A stretch of 38,501 bases of DNA from an uncultured Lentisphaeria bacterium. Lineage in GTDB: Bacteria > Verrucomicrobiota > Lentisphaeria > Victivallales > Victivallaceae. The DNA lies in assembly GCA_903863035.1 (NCBI GenBank), contig CAIPAT010000085.1, positions 1 through 38,501 of the forward strand. The letters are read 5' to 3'. Below are positions 1-7,916 of the stretch, piece after piece. The notes below the pieces were generated by a model. It did no database searches, was not told the DNA's origin, and saw nothing but the letters and a program-made list of their open reading frames with translations. Numbering within the stretch: the stretch's first letter is position 1; each line of letters starts with the position of its first letter. Made by a program: the position numbers and the translations under genes.

Positions 1-110
1 GCAAAATTCATGTGCGGTACGAAAAAGAGGATGTCTCATTCCTTGGGCTCGTACAGTTGGCCAGTGCCATTATTGTTTTTAATCGAATCTGTTCAGTTTA
101 TCCGGTTTAA
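1..110 (+). mobile_element. Transposase C-terminus, IS5/IS4-like (partial, cut by window edge)
   Basis: An open frame enters at the window edge (first full codon at base 3) and stops with TAA at 108-110. It encodes about 35 residues containing the motif RYEKEDVSFLGLVQLASA followed by I-I-V-F-N-R. An Arg-Tyr-Glu-Lys, then Leu-Gly-Leu-Val/Ala-Cys/Ser-Ala and a final Ile-x-x-x-x-Arg is the usual ending of IS5/IS4-type DDE transposases. The catalytic part lies outside the window. The stop codon overlaps the 3' end of the minus-strand pseudopilin frame, so the right end of an insertion sequence probably lies close to bases 110-150. Family assignment is by memory of the C-terminal motif only. Confidence 0.62.
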
Positions 111-496
111 ATGATTTTATTAGTAGATAAGCTCTTAGCATCCTCATTTTTTATTTTACTGGATTCAGTAAATAGAGCAAAAGAATATTTGGGTTCAAAA
201 CACGCATCTGCATTAACTGCACTTGTACCTCCTGTGGACAAAGTAACAATGTACAAAGGAAATGGTCCAACTGTTGTCTGCTGCGGATAATAACCGTATT
301 TGGATTTAAAAGATTCGAGTCCGACTCGGATTTTGTTGAGGGTGGCTTCGGTTCTGGTTCTGGCTATTTTGCGCTGAACAGCGGTGTATCCGGCGCCGCT
401 CAGGCCCAGCAGAATGGCGATGATTGAAATTGCAACCAGGATTTCCACCAGTGAAAAGTGATTTTTGATTACGGTATCAGCTCTATTTATTTTCAT
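107..496 (-). CDS. Type II secretion/prepilin-like pseudopilin (GspG-like), probably 3'-truncated
   Basis: 129-residue frame with a class III prepilin leader: a short basic N-terminus, then H-F-S-L-V-E at residues 13-18 (predicted cleavage before F14, conserved Glu at +5) and a hydrophobic helix to about residue 36. The following T-E-A-T-L-N-K-I-R and K-Y-G-Y-Y-P-Q segment is typical of GspG-type pseudopilins. Members normally carry a D-x-W-G-N-P-like motif and a Ca-binding loop toward the C-terminus; neither is present, and the frame runs into the transposase tail at 1-110. This suggests the 3' end was removed by an IS insertion, with the last few residues being non-native. The -1 residue is His instead of the common Gly; PVC pseudopilins often tolerate this. 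Role: minor/major pseudopilin exported to the envelope. No other secretion genes are nearby; PVC genomes carry many solitary copies. Confidence 0.75.
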   Translation of the reverse strand: MKINRADTVIKNHFSLVEILVAISIIAILLGLSGAGYTAVQRKIARTRTEATLNKIRVGLESFKSKYGYYPQQTTVGPFPLYIVTLSTGGTSAVNADACFEPKYSFALFTESSKIKNEDAKSLSTNKII

Positions 497-859
497 AAGT
501 ATCCTTTATCCCGGCCGTGGAGATTTTACGGCAAAAATTCTGTAGTTTATTGCGCTAATTTCCTATTTTTTCAAAAAAAGAAACCCAATGGTAATAAGTA
601 TAGCACCGGACAGGAATTATTTCAATGTAAAATTCATGGTTAATCTCGAAGGGAATTGGAAGTACGGGAGTGCGTCAGCGGGCTTTGACAGCCCGGCCAT
701 CTGTCCGCCCTGGTTGACAAAATCACTATATATGTAAAGACATAAGGATAATTGAAAGTTGAAAATTATAAATCATGGAATCAAAATTAATTGAAAGTTG
801 AAAATGAAAAAACAAAAATGCAACAGCCTCAAACGAGTCTCCAAAGACTCCGGAATCGG
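497..859. other. Intergenic stretch upstream of the pseudopilin
   Basis: No convincing gene. It contains a small hairpin at 679-695 (CGGGCT / AGCCCG, 5-nt loop) and a 16-nt direct repeat (ATTGAAAGTTGAAAAT) at about 751 and 790. The minus-strand pseudopilin promoter should lie in its left part but no clear box was identified. Its right end passes directly into the repeat mosaic. Confidence 0.4.
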
Positions 860-966
860 ACGGTTGTCCGGTTTATTCTGCCGATGCAGGTCTGTCCAAA
901 ATGTGCAGATGTGGTGTCCAAAATGTTTAACCGTTGTGCTAAACGGTACTCTAAACTCTCGGAAAA

Positions 967-1096
967 GGCTGTCCAAAATGGAGGGTTGTGCTCCGTCACA
1001 ACCGGGATCGGAAAACGGTTGCCACAGATCCCGCAGTTGCGGGGCTCCAAGGTTGTCTCCCGCGACTGCGGGACGGACGGCTGTCCGGTTTATTCT
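967..1096 (+). repeat. 130 bp direct repeat, copy 1
   Basis: This 130 bp block matches 1236-1365 at all but two positions by eye (A/C in the GGGATCGG/GGGCTCGG stretch, A/G shortly after). The repeat offset is 269 bp. The unit contains one TGTCCAAAATG, the palindrome CCCGCAGTTGCGGG and a second hairpin CCCGC-GAC-TGCGGG. The near-identity against a diverged background suggests recent duplication or gene conversion. Confidence 0.9.
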
Positions 1097-1235
1097 ACTA
1101 CCGCAGGTCTGTCCAAAATGTGCAGATGTGGTGTCCAAAATGGAGGGTTGTGCTCAACGGTACTCTAAACTCTCGGAATTGGCTGTCCAAAATGTTTAAC
1201 CGTTGTACTCAGCGGTACTCTAAACTCTCGGAATG

Positions 1236-1365
1236 GGCTGTCCAAAATGGAGGGTTGTGCTCCGTCACAACCGGGCTCGGAAGACGGTTGCCACAGATCC
1301 CGCAGTTGCGGGGCTCCAAGGTTGTCTCCCGCGACTGCGGGACGGACGGCTGTCCGGTTTATTCT
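1236..1365 (+). repeat. 130 bp direct repeat, copy 2
   Basis: Second copy of the 967-1096 block, with the same internal hairpins shifted by 269 bp. The sequence following it (1351-1421) also matches 865-935 with two differences, so modules of the array have been copied in different combinations and not as one simple tandem. Confidence 0.9.
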
Positions 1366-2040
1366 GCCGATGCATGGCTGTCCAAAATGTGCAGATGTGG
1401 TGTCCAAAATGTTTAACCGTTATGCTCAACGACACTCCAAAGTATCGGAGTGCTGGTTGTCCAAAATGGGTTTGGTGTAGTGCCGTCCGTCTCGGACGGG
1501 CTGTCCAAAATGTGCGGGGATGGGTGTCCAGAATGTTTGTAAAACTGAAAGACACTGTGCTCAGCGACTATCCAAATGTATTGGAGTGGTTATGAAAACT
1601 GTAAAAGATTGTGCTCAACGGCACTCTAATGTCTCCGGAATGGGGATTTTTTGTAGTGCCGTCCGTGTCGGACGGAGGATCGGGATCGAGAGCACTACAC
1701 CGGCAACGTTCTGCGTAACAGTGTCCAGATTGTCCGGAATGTTTGTAAAATTGAAAAGCATTATGCTCAACGACACTCCAAAGTATCGGAGTCGGCTGTC
1801 CAAGACAAATAGAAACGGATTTCTCTGTGTCTCTGTGCATATGTGGTTGGATATTGTCCAGAATGTCCAAAATGGGGAAGCCCGCGAATGCGGGGGCCGG
1901 AATGTCCGCGATGGTTGTCCAAGGGGGGGCCGGGCCCATGGCAGGTACAGATTATGAAAACGCATTATGCAGCACAGGTGTCCAGGATGTCCAAAATAAC
2001 ATCGGTTAAAGAAAATCTTAACCTGTTGCCGGAATCCGGA

Positions 2041-3348
2041 TCATATCGAATTATAAATCAGGCAGGAATTGCAATCGGTGTGACATTTATCGCAGAACTC
2101 CTGAAAAAGATGAATTACTCCCTGTCTGACGGCAGCTCCGGTCAAAACCTGATCCGCTGCAGTCTTGTCGCGAAACCAGCGGGCGGCGGCAACGCGGGTG
2201 ATGCGGTTGTCCTGCGTGGACGGCAGGACATTCCAGATAGCGGCAGCATGAACGTCGTCCGCACGGCCATCTATTTTAGCGGCGGCCGTCATCCCCGGCA
2301 GTACGACATTAACCACAGTTTCGAGTGCGCTGTCCGCGCCGAGCACCGCACCGGGACCGGGTTTCTTGACCACTTCAAAAGAGGTGTATTTATCCCAGAG
2401 CACATCATTCAATGTCAGCATCTTGACCAGTTCCCGACCAGCCGCTTCAGGACTGGCGATACCGGCAATATGAGCATACAGAGTGCGGAGCGGAGTTTCT
2501 CCGAAAGAACGGTACAAGCTGACCACTGCGGCAATACGGCGTTCCGGGCTGTTCACCGGGCGTCCGCCATTGCGCCGCCAGTCGATGCCGGGACGCGAAC
2601 CAATGCGGATTTTCCACCACTGCCGCCAGGTATTTTCGGAGAAGCGGCGCATTTCTTCAGAGAGGATGGCTACGGCGGGGTCGGGCAGCAGGCCGGATTC
2701 GCCCCAAAGAATAGCTTCAAAAAACTCTTTTCTGATATCGGCCGGGTATTCGCAGAAGCGGTTGAAAAGTTCCAGGAAGCATTCGCGGTTCTTTTTATAT
2801 CCGGCAGCCTCGAACATCAGCCGGAGGCAGGTCTGCTCGGCGCCGGCAAGCAGCATCTGGCGCAGAATTCTGCCGCTTTTCAGGTAAAAGCGTTCCATCC
2901 CGGCGGCAGTGAGCATCGAACGTATCCGGCTTGCTTCCAGGCGGGAAAAATATCCGGCGCAGCGACCGGAATTAATCTTTTCGGCATTCGCATCAGCACT
3001 GGCCGGCTTGATGAGCAATGCCGGCGGCAGCAGTTCTCTCCTGTGCGCCGGCAGATCTTCATATTCAACGACATGCAGAATTACGTTATCATAGGCGGAA
3101 TCCCTGTCATGGCGATGGTTGAACCAGTCGGAAGAATTGCCATGCACTTCCACGTCACCGGTCAGTATTTTACCGTCAATACTGATTTTGGCATTAGAGA
3201 AATCCGGCCCGGATTCAACGTTCCAGGTGCCCGGCGAAAAAATCCGCAAAGGCCTGCCGTCTTCAGTGAGATATTCGCCGTTAATATCGATTTTGTTCCA
3301 CGCATTTTGCAGGAGAATCTCCCCTGTCCGGCATTTTTCCGTAGTCAT
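2041..3348 (-). CDS. DUF2851 family protein
   Basis: 435 residues. The N-terminal third carries the DUF2851 hallmark: G-P-D-F-S-N-A-K-I then G-D-V-E-V-H-G-N-S-S-D-W followed by H-x-H-D-x-D-x-A-Y-D-N-V-I-L-H-V-V. The family is widespread in Bacteroidota, Chlorobiota and PVC bacteria and has no established biochemical function; the conserved Glu, His and Asp residues suggest metal binding or catalysis, which is inference. Length is normal for the family and the frame is intact. No signal peptide is seen, so it is probably cytoplasmic. It is divergent from the htrA-like gene at 3431 with 82 bp between starts, and its 3' end abuts the repeat mosaic. A very long frame on the opposite strand (1843-3453) is a shadow of this gene. 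Confidence 0.85.
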   Translation of the reverse strand: MTTEKCRTGEILLQNAWNKIDINGEYLTEDGRPLRIFSPGTWNVESGPDFSNAKISIDGKILTGDVEVHGNSSDWFNHRHDRDSAYDNVILHVVEYEDLPAHRRELLPPALLIKPASADANAEKINSGRCAGYFSRLEASRIRSMLTAAGMERFYLKSGRILRQMLLAGAEQTCLRLMFEAAGYKKNRECFLELFNRFCEYPADIRKEFFEAILWGESGLLPDPAVAILSEEMRRFSENTWRQWWKIRIGSRPGIDWRRNGGRPVNSPERRIAAVVSLYRSFGETPLRTLYAHIAGIASPEAAGRELVKMLTLNDVLWDKYTSFEVVKKPGPGAVLGADSALETVVNVVLPGMTAAAKIDGRADDVHAAAIWNVLPSTQDNRITRVAAARWFRDKTAADQVLTGAAVRQGVIHLFQEFCDKCHTDCNSCLIYNSI

Positions 3349-3430
3349 AGTTTCTCTTATCTGTTTGATTTTTGCGCTCCGGAGGCTAGCTTATCATTAC
3401 AATTATACAATAAATATTCAACTAAAAACA

Positions 3431-4813
3431 ATGAAATCAAATTATTTATTTAAAACTGCGATAATATTTTTTACCGGCGCAACTTTTCTGCTGGCGGCAA
3501 ACCGCTGTACCGCCGGCGAAGACAGCGATTCCCGGCAGAGCAGGATTACGCCGACAGTGCAGGCTATAGCCAAAGTCCTGCCATGCGTTGTCAACTTGAG
3601 CACGGAAAAAATGATTGACGCAGTGCCGCAGGGGCTGGAGAATCCGGGCAGCATCTTCAATGCCGCTCCGGAAGAAACATTATTTGACAAGCAGAAAGGA
3701 TATTCACTGGGCAGCGGCTGTATTATTGATCAATCCGGCCTGGTGGTGACCAATGCGCATGTTGTTTACCGGGCGATCAAGATTAACATCACACTGCACG
3801 ACGGAAAAAGTTACCTCGCGGAGGTATTGGCGGCAGATGACCTGAACGACATCGCATTGCTGAAAATCAACGGGGTCAACGGCGATTTGAAGCCGATTCC
3901 GCTGGCGGATCCCGGCGATCTTCTGCTCGGTGAAACCGTGATTGTAGTAGGCAATCCGTTCGGACTTGGCAGTACCATTTCACAAGGAGTATTAAGCGCA
4001 GTCGGACGCAAAGTAACCCACAATGAACAGGTGGTTTTCTCAGATTTGCTCCAGACCGATGCCGCCGTATATCCGGGCAGCAGCGGGGGGCCGCTGATTA
4101 ACCTCACCGGCGCGATGATAGGAATAAATACCGCGATTCTCAAGGATGCCAAAGGTATCGGTTTCGCCATTCCGCTGCAGCGTGTTGAAAACGTACTGGC
4201 GGCGTGGCTGATTCCAGAACGTTTCGCCAATGTGTCGTTAGGGATTATTCCAGCGGTGCAGCGGATGAAAGACGGCGACCTGGTCATCTTCCTGAAGGAT
4301 GTCATCAAAGATTCTCCTGCCTGGGAATCGGGGCTTCGTACCGGCGACCGGCTTACCAGAATTGACGATACCGACCTGAATGACCTGATGACACTGTCCC
4401 GCAAATTATGGAAAATGCAGGCTGGAGATAAAATTATTGTCACTACCGCCAATAACAAATCATTCAAACTCAAGGTTGAAAAGATGCTGCCTGCCGATGG
4501 CGGCAGACTGTGCGAAGTAAAACTTGGGATTACAGTTCAACCGCTTACTAAAGATCTGGCTCAGGCCCTGCATTATCCGTTTTCCGGCGGTCTGGTAGTC
4601 AGCGGACTGCCGGAAATCGGCATCAAGGACGTCGAACGCGGCGATGTTCTGCTGCGGCTTGGCGATATTGCGGTCAATAATACTAACGATATAACCCGCG
4701 CCATGCAAGACCGCCATTTCGGAGATACGATCCCGGCATTGCTGGTATCCGTTCACAACGAATACGGCCGCTACTTTTTACAAAGAAAAAATATTAAACT
4801 GCAGATCAAATAG
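3431..4813 (+). CDS. HtrA/Deg-type periplasmic serine protease with PDZ domains
   Basis: 460 residues from the ATG at 3431. A signal peptide (residues 1-28, hydrophobic core IIFFTGATFLLAA) directs export. The trypsin-like domain has an intact triad: H110 in VVTNAHVV, D140 in LNDIALLKI and S218 in YPGSSGGPL; the oxyanion loop is preceded by the usual LLQTDAA. Two PDZ domains follow, around residues 265-355 (carboxylate loop region near LRTGDRLTRI) and 370-455 (VERGDVLLRLGDI). HtrA enzymes degrade or refold misfolded envelope proteins and are activated through PDZ binding of exposed C-termini. The frame is open much further upstream (to 3119), but that part overlaps the opposite-strand DUF2851 gene; the start at 3431 gives a clean signal peptide although the ribosome binding site is weak. 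It ends 4 bp from the convergent gene at 4818. Confidence 0.93.
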   Translation: MKSNYLFKTAIIFFTGATFLLAANRCTAGEDSDSRQSRITPTVQAIAKVLPCVVNLSTEKMIDAVPQGLENPGSIFNAAPEETLFDKQKGYSLGSGCIIDQSGLVVTNAHVVYRAIKINITLHDGKSYLAEVLAADDLNDIALLKINGVNGDLKPIPLADPGDLLLGETVIVVGNPFGLGSTISQGVLSAVGRKVTHNEQVVFSDLLQTDAAVYPGSSGGPLINLTGAMIGINTAILKDAKGIGFAIPLQRVENVLAAWLIPERFANVSLGIIPAVQRMKDGDLVIFLKDVIKDSPAWESGLRTGDRLTRIDDTDLNDLMTLSRKLWKMQAGDKIIVTTANNKSFKLKVEKMLPADGGRLCEVKLGITVQPLTKDLAQALHYPFSGGLVVSGLPEIGIKDVERGDVLLRLGDIAVNNTNDITRAMQDRHFGDTIPALLVSVHNEYGRYFLQRKNIKLQIK

Positions 4814-4817
4814 CAGA

Positions 4818-5147
4818 TTACTTGCTTTTCTCCCGGACCGCCGGAGCTTTCAATTCTTCAATCTGTTTTGAGATATCAGCAGATTTACTGAGCAGAATGC
4901 GCATTTCTTTCTTGCTGTCAATTTTAAGCGCCAGTTCCTTGTGAAGCGCAATGATCTGTTTGTGCAATTTGAACAATGCCGGGTCTTTTTTAATCAGTTC
5001 CATCCTTACTTTGAACATTTCGGCGGAGAGCTTTTTATCCTGTTCCTCAAGTTCACGAATTTTATCGGCGGCAGCCGGTTCGTCCTTGGCCGCCACCGCG
5101 AAAATTGCCGCACAGCATAATATCATAACCAGTAAAATATTTTTCAT
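4818..5147 (-). CDS. Small exported coiled-coil protein, function unknown
   Basis: About 109 residues from the ATG at 5147. I chose this start and not the upstream ATGs at 5162/5159 because a TGAGGA ribosome binding site lies 6 bases before it and it gives a compact signal peptide (MKNILLVMILCCAAIFAVAA, cleavage near AVAA). The mature part is almost entirely charged heptad-like helix (I-R-E-L-E-E-Q-D-K-K-L and later repeats), predicted as coiled coil. No family recognised. Small periplasmic helical proteins of this kind can be chaperones (Skp/Spy-like) or structural; the resemblance is only in composition. It is convergent with the HtrA-like protease, which may be coincidence or a functional hint toward envelope stress. 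Confidence 0.7.
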   Translation of the reverse strand: MKNILLVMILCCAAIFAVAAKDEPAAADKIRELEEQDKKLSAEMFKVRMELIKKDPALFKLHKQIIALHKELALKIDSKKEMRILLSKSADISKQIEELKAPAVREKSK

Positions 5148-5232
5148 CAGCGTCCTCATCATAAATATAAGATTCAGAGATACATAATGTTTATTAAAAT
5201 AGCCTTATCAACCGTATTTTTCCAATTGGTCT

Positions 5233-7140
5233 TTAATTTGCACCGGCTTTTTCGAGCCATTTGGCGATTTCATCAGCCATTCCCGCAGGAGTGAAACCGG
5301 AATGTTCTCTTACGGTCTCAATGGCGCCATGCGGCACAATCTGCTTTCCCCAGCCAAAGTGTTTGATGCCTTTATGCTGAAAATTGATCAGTTCCTCATC
5401 CACCTGCGATGCAAAACCGCCGCAAGTCTGGCTGTCTTCAATCGTGACCACCGGCATAACCGCAGCCTGAGCTTTCAGGAGTTCATTGTCAAACGGCCGG
5501 ATAAATCTGGTATTGACCACAGTCGCGGAAATATTATATTCCTTCTCTAACAGCTCGGCTGTTTTGAGTGCAGTATAAGTTTCCCTGCCGCATCCCCATA
5601 GCGCAACATCCGCGCCTTCTCCAAGTATCTCAGCCCGTCCGGCAGCAATATTTTCAACCGGAGCTGACATTTCAAATTCAGCGCCGGAGCAGCCGCGCGG
5701 ATATCTGATCGCAACCGGCAACTTCATTTGCCATGCAAAGTGAATCATTGACCTCAGTTCATTTTCATCTTTAGGCATCATGACGGTAAGGTTCGGGATG
5801 GCGCGAAGGAACGACAGGTCATGAATGCCGTGATGCGTCGGTCCGTCCTCAACAATTCCGGCCCGGTCCAGGCAGAAAATCACCGGCAGATTCTGGAGAC
5901 AGACATCATGAAAAACACAATCCAGCGCCCGCTGGAGAAACGTACAGTACATCGCCACCACCGGACGCATTCCGCCAGCCGCCAGCCCTGCGGCAAACAC
6001 TACGGCATGCTCCTCGGCAATACCGACATCAAAAAACTTCTCCGGATACTTCGCGGCAAATTCGCTGAGACCGGTTCCTGCGCTCATTGCCGGAGTAATC
6101 ACTGCAAGATTCTTATGCGCTGCTGCAATCTCCAGCATTGTTTTTCCAAAAGCAGAGGAAAAAGAGATGCCGGAACCGCATTTGCATTCGCCGGTTTCCG
6201 GGTCGAAGGCGGACAGCCCGTGATATTTTTCAGGTGCCGCTTCTGCCGGACTGTAGCCATGGCCTTTTTCAGTGATGACATGAACCAATACCGGGCGATG
6301 AAATTCTTTAATTGCCTCAAAAGTTCTGATAAGTTCATTAAAATCGTGTCCGTTAATCGGGCCGATATAACGTATGCCCAACTCTTCAAAGAATACGCCG
6401 GGCAGAAACATGCTTTTGGTGGCTTCTTCAAGACGTTGAATTTTACGGTGGATTTCAGATGCGTGAGGCACTTTTTTCAACATCATTTTGGCCAGAGCTT
6501 TAAACCGGTTGTACCCCCTGCCGGAAATAATACGGTTCAAATAGGAAGGAATGGCCCCGACATTTTCTGAAATCGACATTTTATTGTCGTTCAGGACAAT
6601 GATCAAGTCTCTGGTTGTGTCGCGAACACTATTAAGCCCTTCCAATGAAATACCACAGTTGAGGGCGCCATCTCCTATGACCGCGACTACTTTATGTTTC
6701 TGTCCCTGTTTTTCAGCAGCGGCAGCCATGCCGACGGCCGCGGAAATTGCAGTTCCGGCATGCCCGGCGCCGAAACAATCATACTCTGATTCCTCTCTGG
6801 CAAGAAAACCGAGGCAACCATCAAACTGCCGCAGGGTTTTGAAGAAATCTCTGCGTCCGGTAATGATCTTATGAATATAAGCCTGATGCCCGACGTCCCA
6901 AACCAGCTTGTCTTCCGGCGTATTAAACGCATAATGCAAGGCCATGGTAAGTTCCACCGCGCCAAGATTAGGAGCCAGATGCCCGCCGTTGGCGGCAACA
7001 GTATTGATTACCAGCTCGCGAATTTCACCCGCGAGTTCTTCCAATTGACTGACACTCATACCACGAATGTCCGCAGGAGAATTCACTTTGGCTAAAAGCG
7101 GTTCGCCAGTCACTTCTTTGATTTTATCTTCACTATTCAT
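5233..7140 (-). CDS. dxs: 1-deoxy-D-xylulose-5-phosphate synthase
   Basis: 635 residues (E. coli enzyme 620). It condenses pyruvate and glyceraldehyde 3-phosphate with loss of CO2 to DXP, the first step of the MEP isoprenoid pathway and a source of thiamine and pyridoxal precursors; cytoplasmic, thiamine-diphosphate and Mg dependent. Visible signatures are H54 in NGGHLAPNLG, W-D-V-G-H-Q-A-Y (81-88), the ThDP motif from GDG (156-158) to NDN (184-186) followed by K-M-S-I-S, and the catalytic Glu in D-V-G-I-A-E-E-H-A-V. The transketolase C-terminal domain is complete. The start ATG at 7140 has no strong Shine-Dalgarno. The gene stands alone on its strand between the small exported protein and the divergent Mla-like operon; ispD of the same pathway is at 32579-33277 but unlinked. 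Confidence 0.97.
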   Translation of the reverse strand: MNSEDKIKEVTGEPLLAKVNSPADIRGMSVSQLEELAGEIRELVINTVAANGGHLAPNLGAVELTMALHYAFNTPEDKLVWDVGHQAYIHKIITGRRDFFKTLRQFDGCLGFLAREESEYDCFGAGHAGTAISAAVGMAAAAEKQGQKHKVVAVIGDGALNCGISLEGLNSVRDTTRDLIIVLNDNKMSISENVGAIPSYLNRIISGRGYNRFKALAKMMLKKVPHASEIHRKIQRLEEATKSMFLPGVFFEELGIRYIGPINGHDFNELIRTFEAIKEFHRPVLVHVITEKGHGYSPAEAAPEKYHGLSAFDPETGECKCGSGISFSSAFGKTMLEIAAAHKNLAVITPAMSAGTGLSEFAAKYPEKFFDVGIAEEHAVVFAAGLAAGGMRPVVAMYCTFLQRALDCVFHDVCLQNLPVIFCLDRAGIVEDGPTHHGIHDLSFLRAIPNLTVMMPKDENELRSMIHFAWQMKLPVAIRYPRGCSGAEFEMSAPVENIAAGRAEILGEGADVALWGCGRETYTALKTAELLEKEYNISATVVNTRFIRPFDNELLKAQAAVMPVVTIEDSQTCGGFASQVDEELINFQHKGIKHFGWGKQIVPHGAIETVREHSGFTPAGMADEIAKWLEKAGAN

Positions 7141-7336
7141 ATATCATATAATCAAAAATATTATTCTCTAACACAATGAAACAAAGAGAAATATAATACC
7201 AGAATAATTTACTTTTACAATCAATGGTACTATCTTAAACCAACATAATACATCCGTAAAACCAAAAGAAATTTGAATTTTGGTACATATCAGGATAAAA
7301 TACCTGTTGATTAAAATTATCAGGAGTACACATTTT

Positions 7337-7915
7337 ATGATCAGATATCCGGCAATAATATTGATGTTGGCAATACCGCTGCTGGGCGGATGCTTTTTCG
7401 AAACATACCACGAAACCCAGACTTTCGATCTGGAGCAAGCCAAACCATGCTGTCCGGAAAAAACAGTTATTGAAGTAAAGGACTTTGAAAATCTTTCCGG
7501 GGCCGGACTGAAAATGCGCTACCGGACAGAACAGTACCGGATTGTGATTGACGGTTATAATAAATGGGTGCAGTCTCCGGACACAATGATCTCCAGATAT
7601 TTTATGGCCGCATTTTCTCAGCCTGGCGGCAATATGCTTGACGAACGCAGTTATATTTTATCCGGAACGCTTAACTCATTTGAGATAAATTTGACGACTA
7701 AAACAGTATCGGTTCAAATCACCTGCCAGTTGAAAGAACGCAAGACGGGGAATATCAGGCTGCTGAAAGAGCTTTCAGCCTCTGCCTCTTTCAAGCAGGA
7801 TTCTCCGGTTGAATTTGCGGAAGCGGCTTCAAAGGCGGTACGCGAACTCACAGAAAAGCTTAGCGCAGAAATCGCCGCGGCTACTATATCCCCGGCGAAT
7901 ACAGGAAAAAACTGA
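7337..7915 (+). CDS. Outer-membrane lipoprotein, ABC-transport auxiliary (PqiC/LptE-like position)
   Basis: 192 residues from the ATG at 7337, preceded by CAGGAG at 7321-7326. The N-terminus is a lipoprotein signal with lipobox L16-G17-G18-C19; residues after the Cys (FFE) give no inner-membrane retention Asp at +2, so outer-membrane sorting is likely. The mature part (TIEV-like strands, Y-R-T-E-Q-Y, then a helical region and a variable Ser-rich C-terminus) looks like the ABC-type transport auxiliary lipoprotein family found with MCE/Mla systems: 'Y-x-x-F-x-W...P' style motif is represented by K-W-V-Q-S-P-D near residue 75. It is followed with 1 bp spacing by the MlaE-type permease, supporting a role as outer-membrane partner of the phospholipid transporter. 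Family call rests on context plus weak motif similarity. Confidence 0.7.
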   Translation: MIRYPAIILMLAIPLLGGCFFETYHETQTFDLEQAKPCCPEKTVIEVKDFENLSGAGLKMRYRTEQYRIVIDGYNKWVQSPDTMISRYFMAAFSQPGGNMLDERSYILSGTLNSFEINLTTKTVSVQITCQLKERKTGNIRLLKELSASASFKQDSPVEFAEAASKAVRELTEKLSAEIAAATISPANTGKN

Positions 7916-7916
7916 T

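Larger units (their letters stand above)
860..2010. repeat. Gene-free mosaic of interspersed short repeats (TGTCCAAAATG family)
   Basis: The 11-mer TGTCCAAAATG recurs exactly at about 891, 915, 970, 1110, 1132, 1184, 1239, 1379, 1401, 1458 and 1502, with degenerate copies (TGTCCAGAATG, TGTCCGGAATG, TGTCCAAGA) to about 1990. Between the 11-mers lie a few recurring modules: a GTTTAACCGTT...CGGTACTCTAAACTCTCGGAA module, an AACGACACTCCAAAGTATCGGAG module (about 1428 and 1769), a TTTGTAAAA(C/T)TGAAA module (about 1530 and 1744) and GC-rich hairpins (CCCGCAGTTGCGGG at 1030-1043 and 1299-1312; CCGTCCG/CGGACGG at about 1483 and 1660). Copies are shuffled and spacing is irregular. Several overlapping frames on both strands are open here only because the repeats lack stops; none resembles a protein. 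Right-hand copies are more diverged than the left-hand ones. Confidence 0.85.

Noticed and set aside
791..1957. Several overlapping ORFs on both strands within the repeat mosaic
   Set aside because: They arise because the repeats happen to lack stops; frames overlap each other, differ between copies and show no domain.
860..2010. CRISPR array
   Set aside because: Repeats are 11 bp cores with variable spacing, embedded in larger shuffled modules, and no cas gene is nearby.
2005..2028. Hairpin GGTTAA...TTAACC as terminator for the DUF2851 gene
   Set aside because: Short AT-rich stem with a bulge and no clear T-run; too weak to call.
1843..3453. Long open frame on the plus strand opposite the DUF2851 gene
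   Set aside because: It is antisense to a recognisable DUF2851 protein, has no family motif, and begins in repeat sequence; it is a shadow frame.
5821..6570. 249-codon ORF opposite dxs
   Set aside because: Antisense shadow of the conserved dxs coding sequence.
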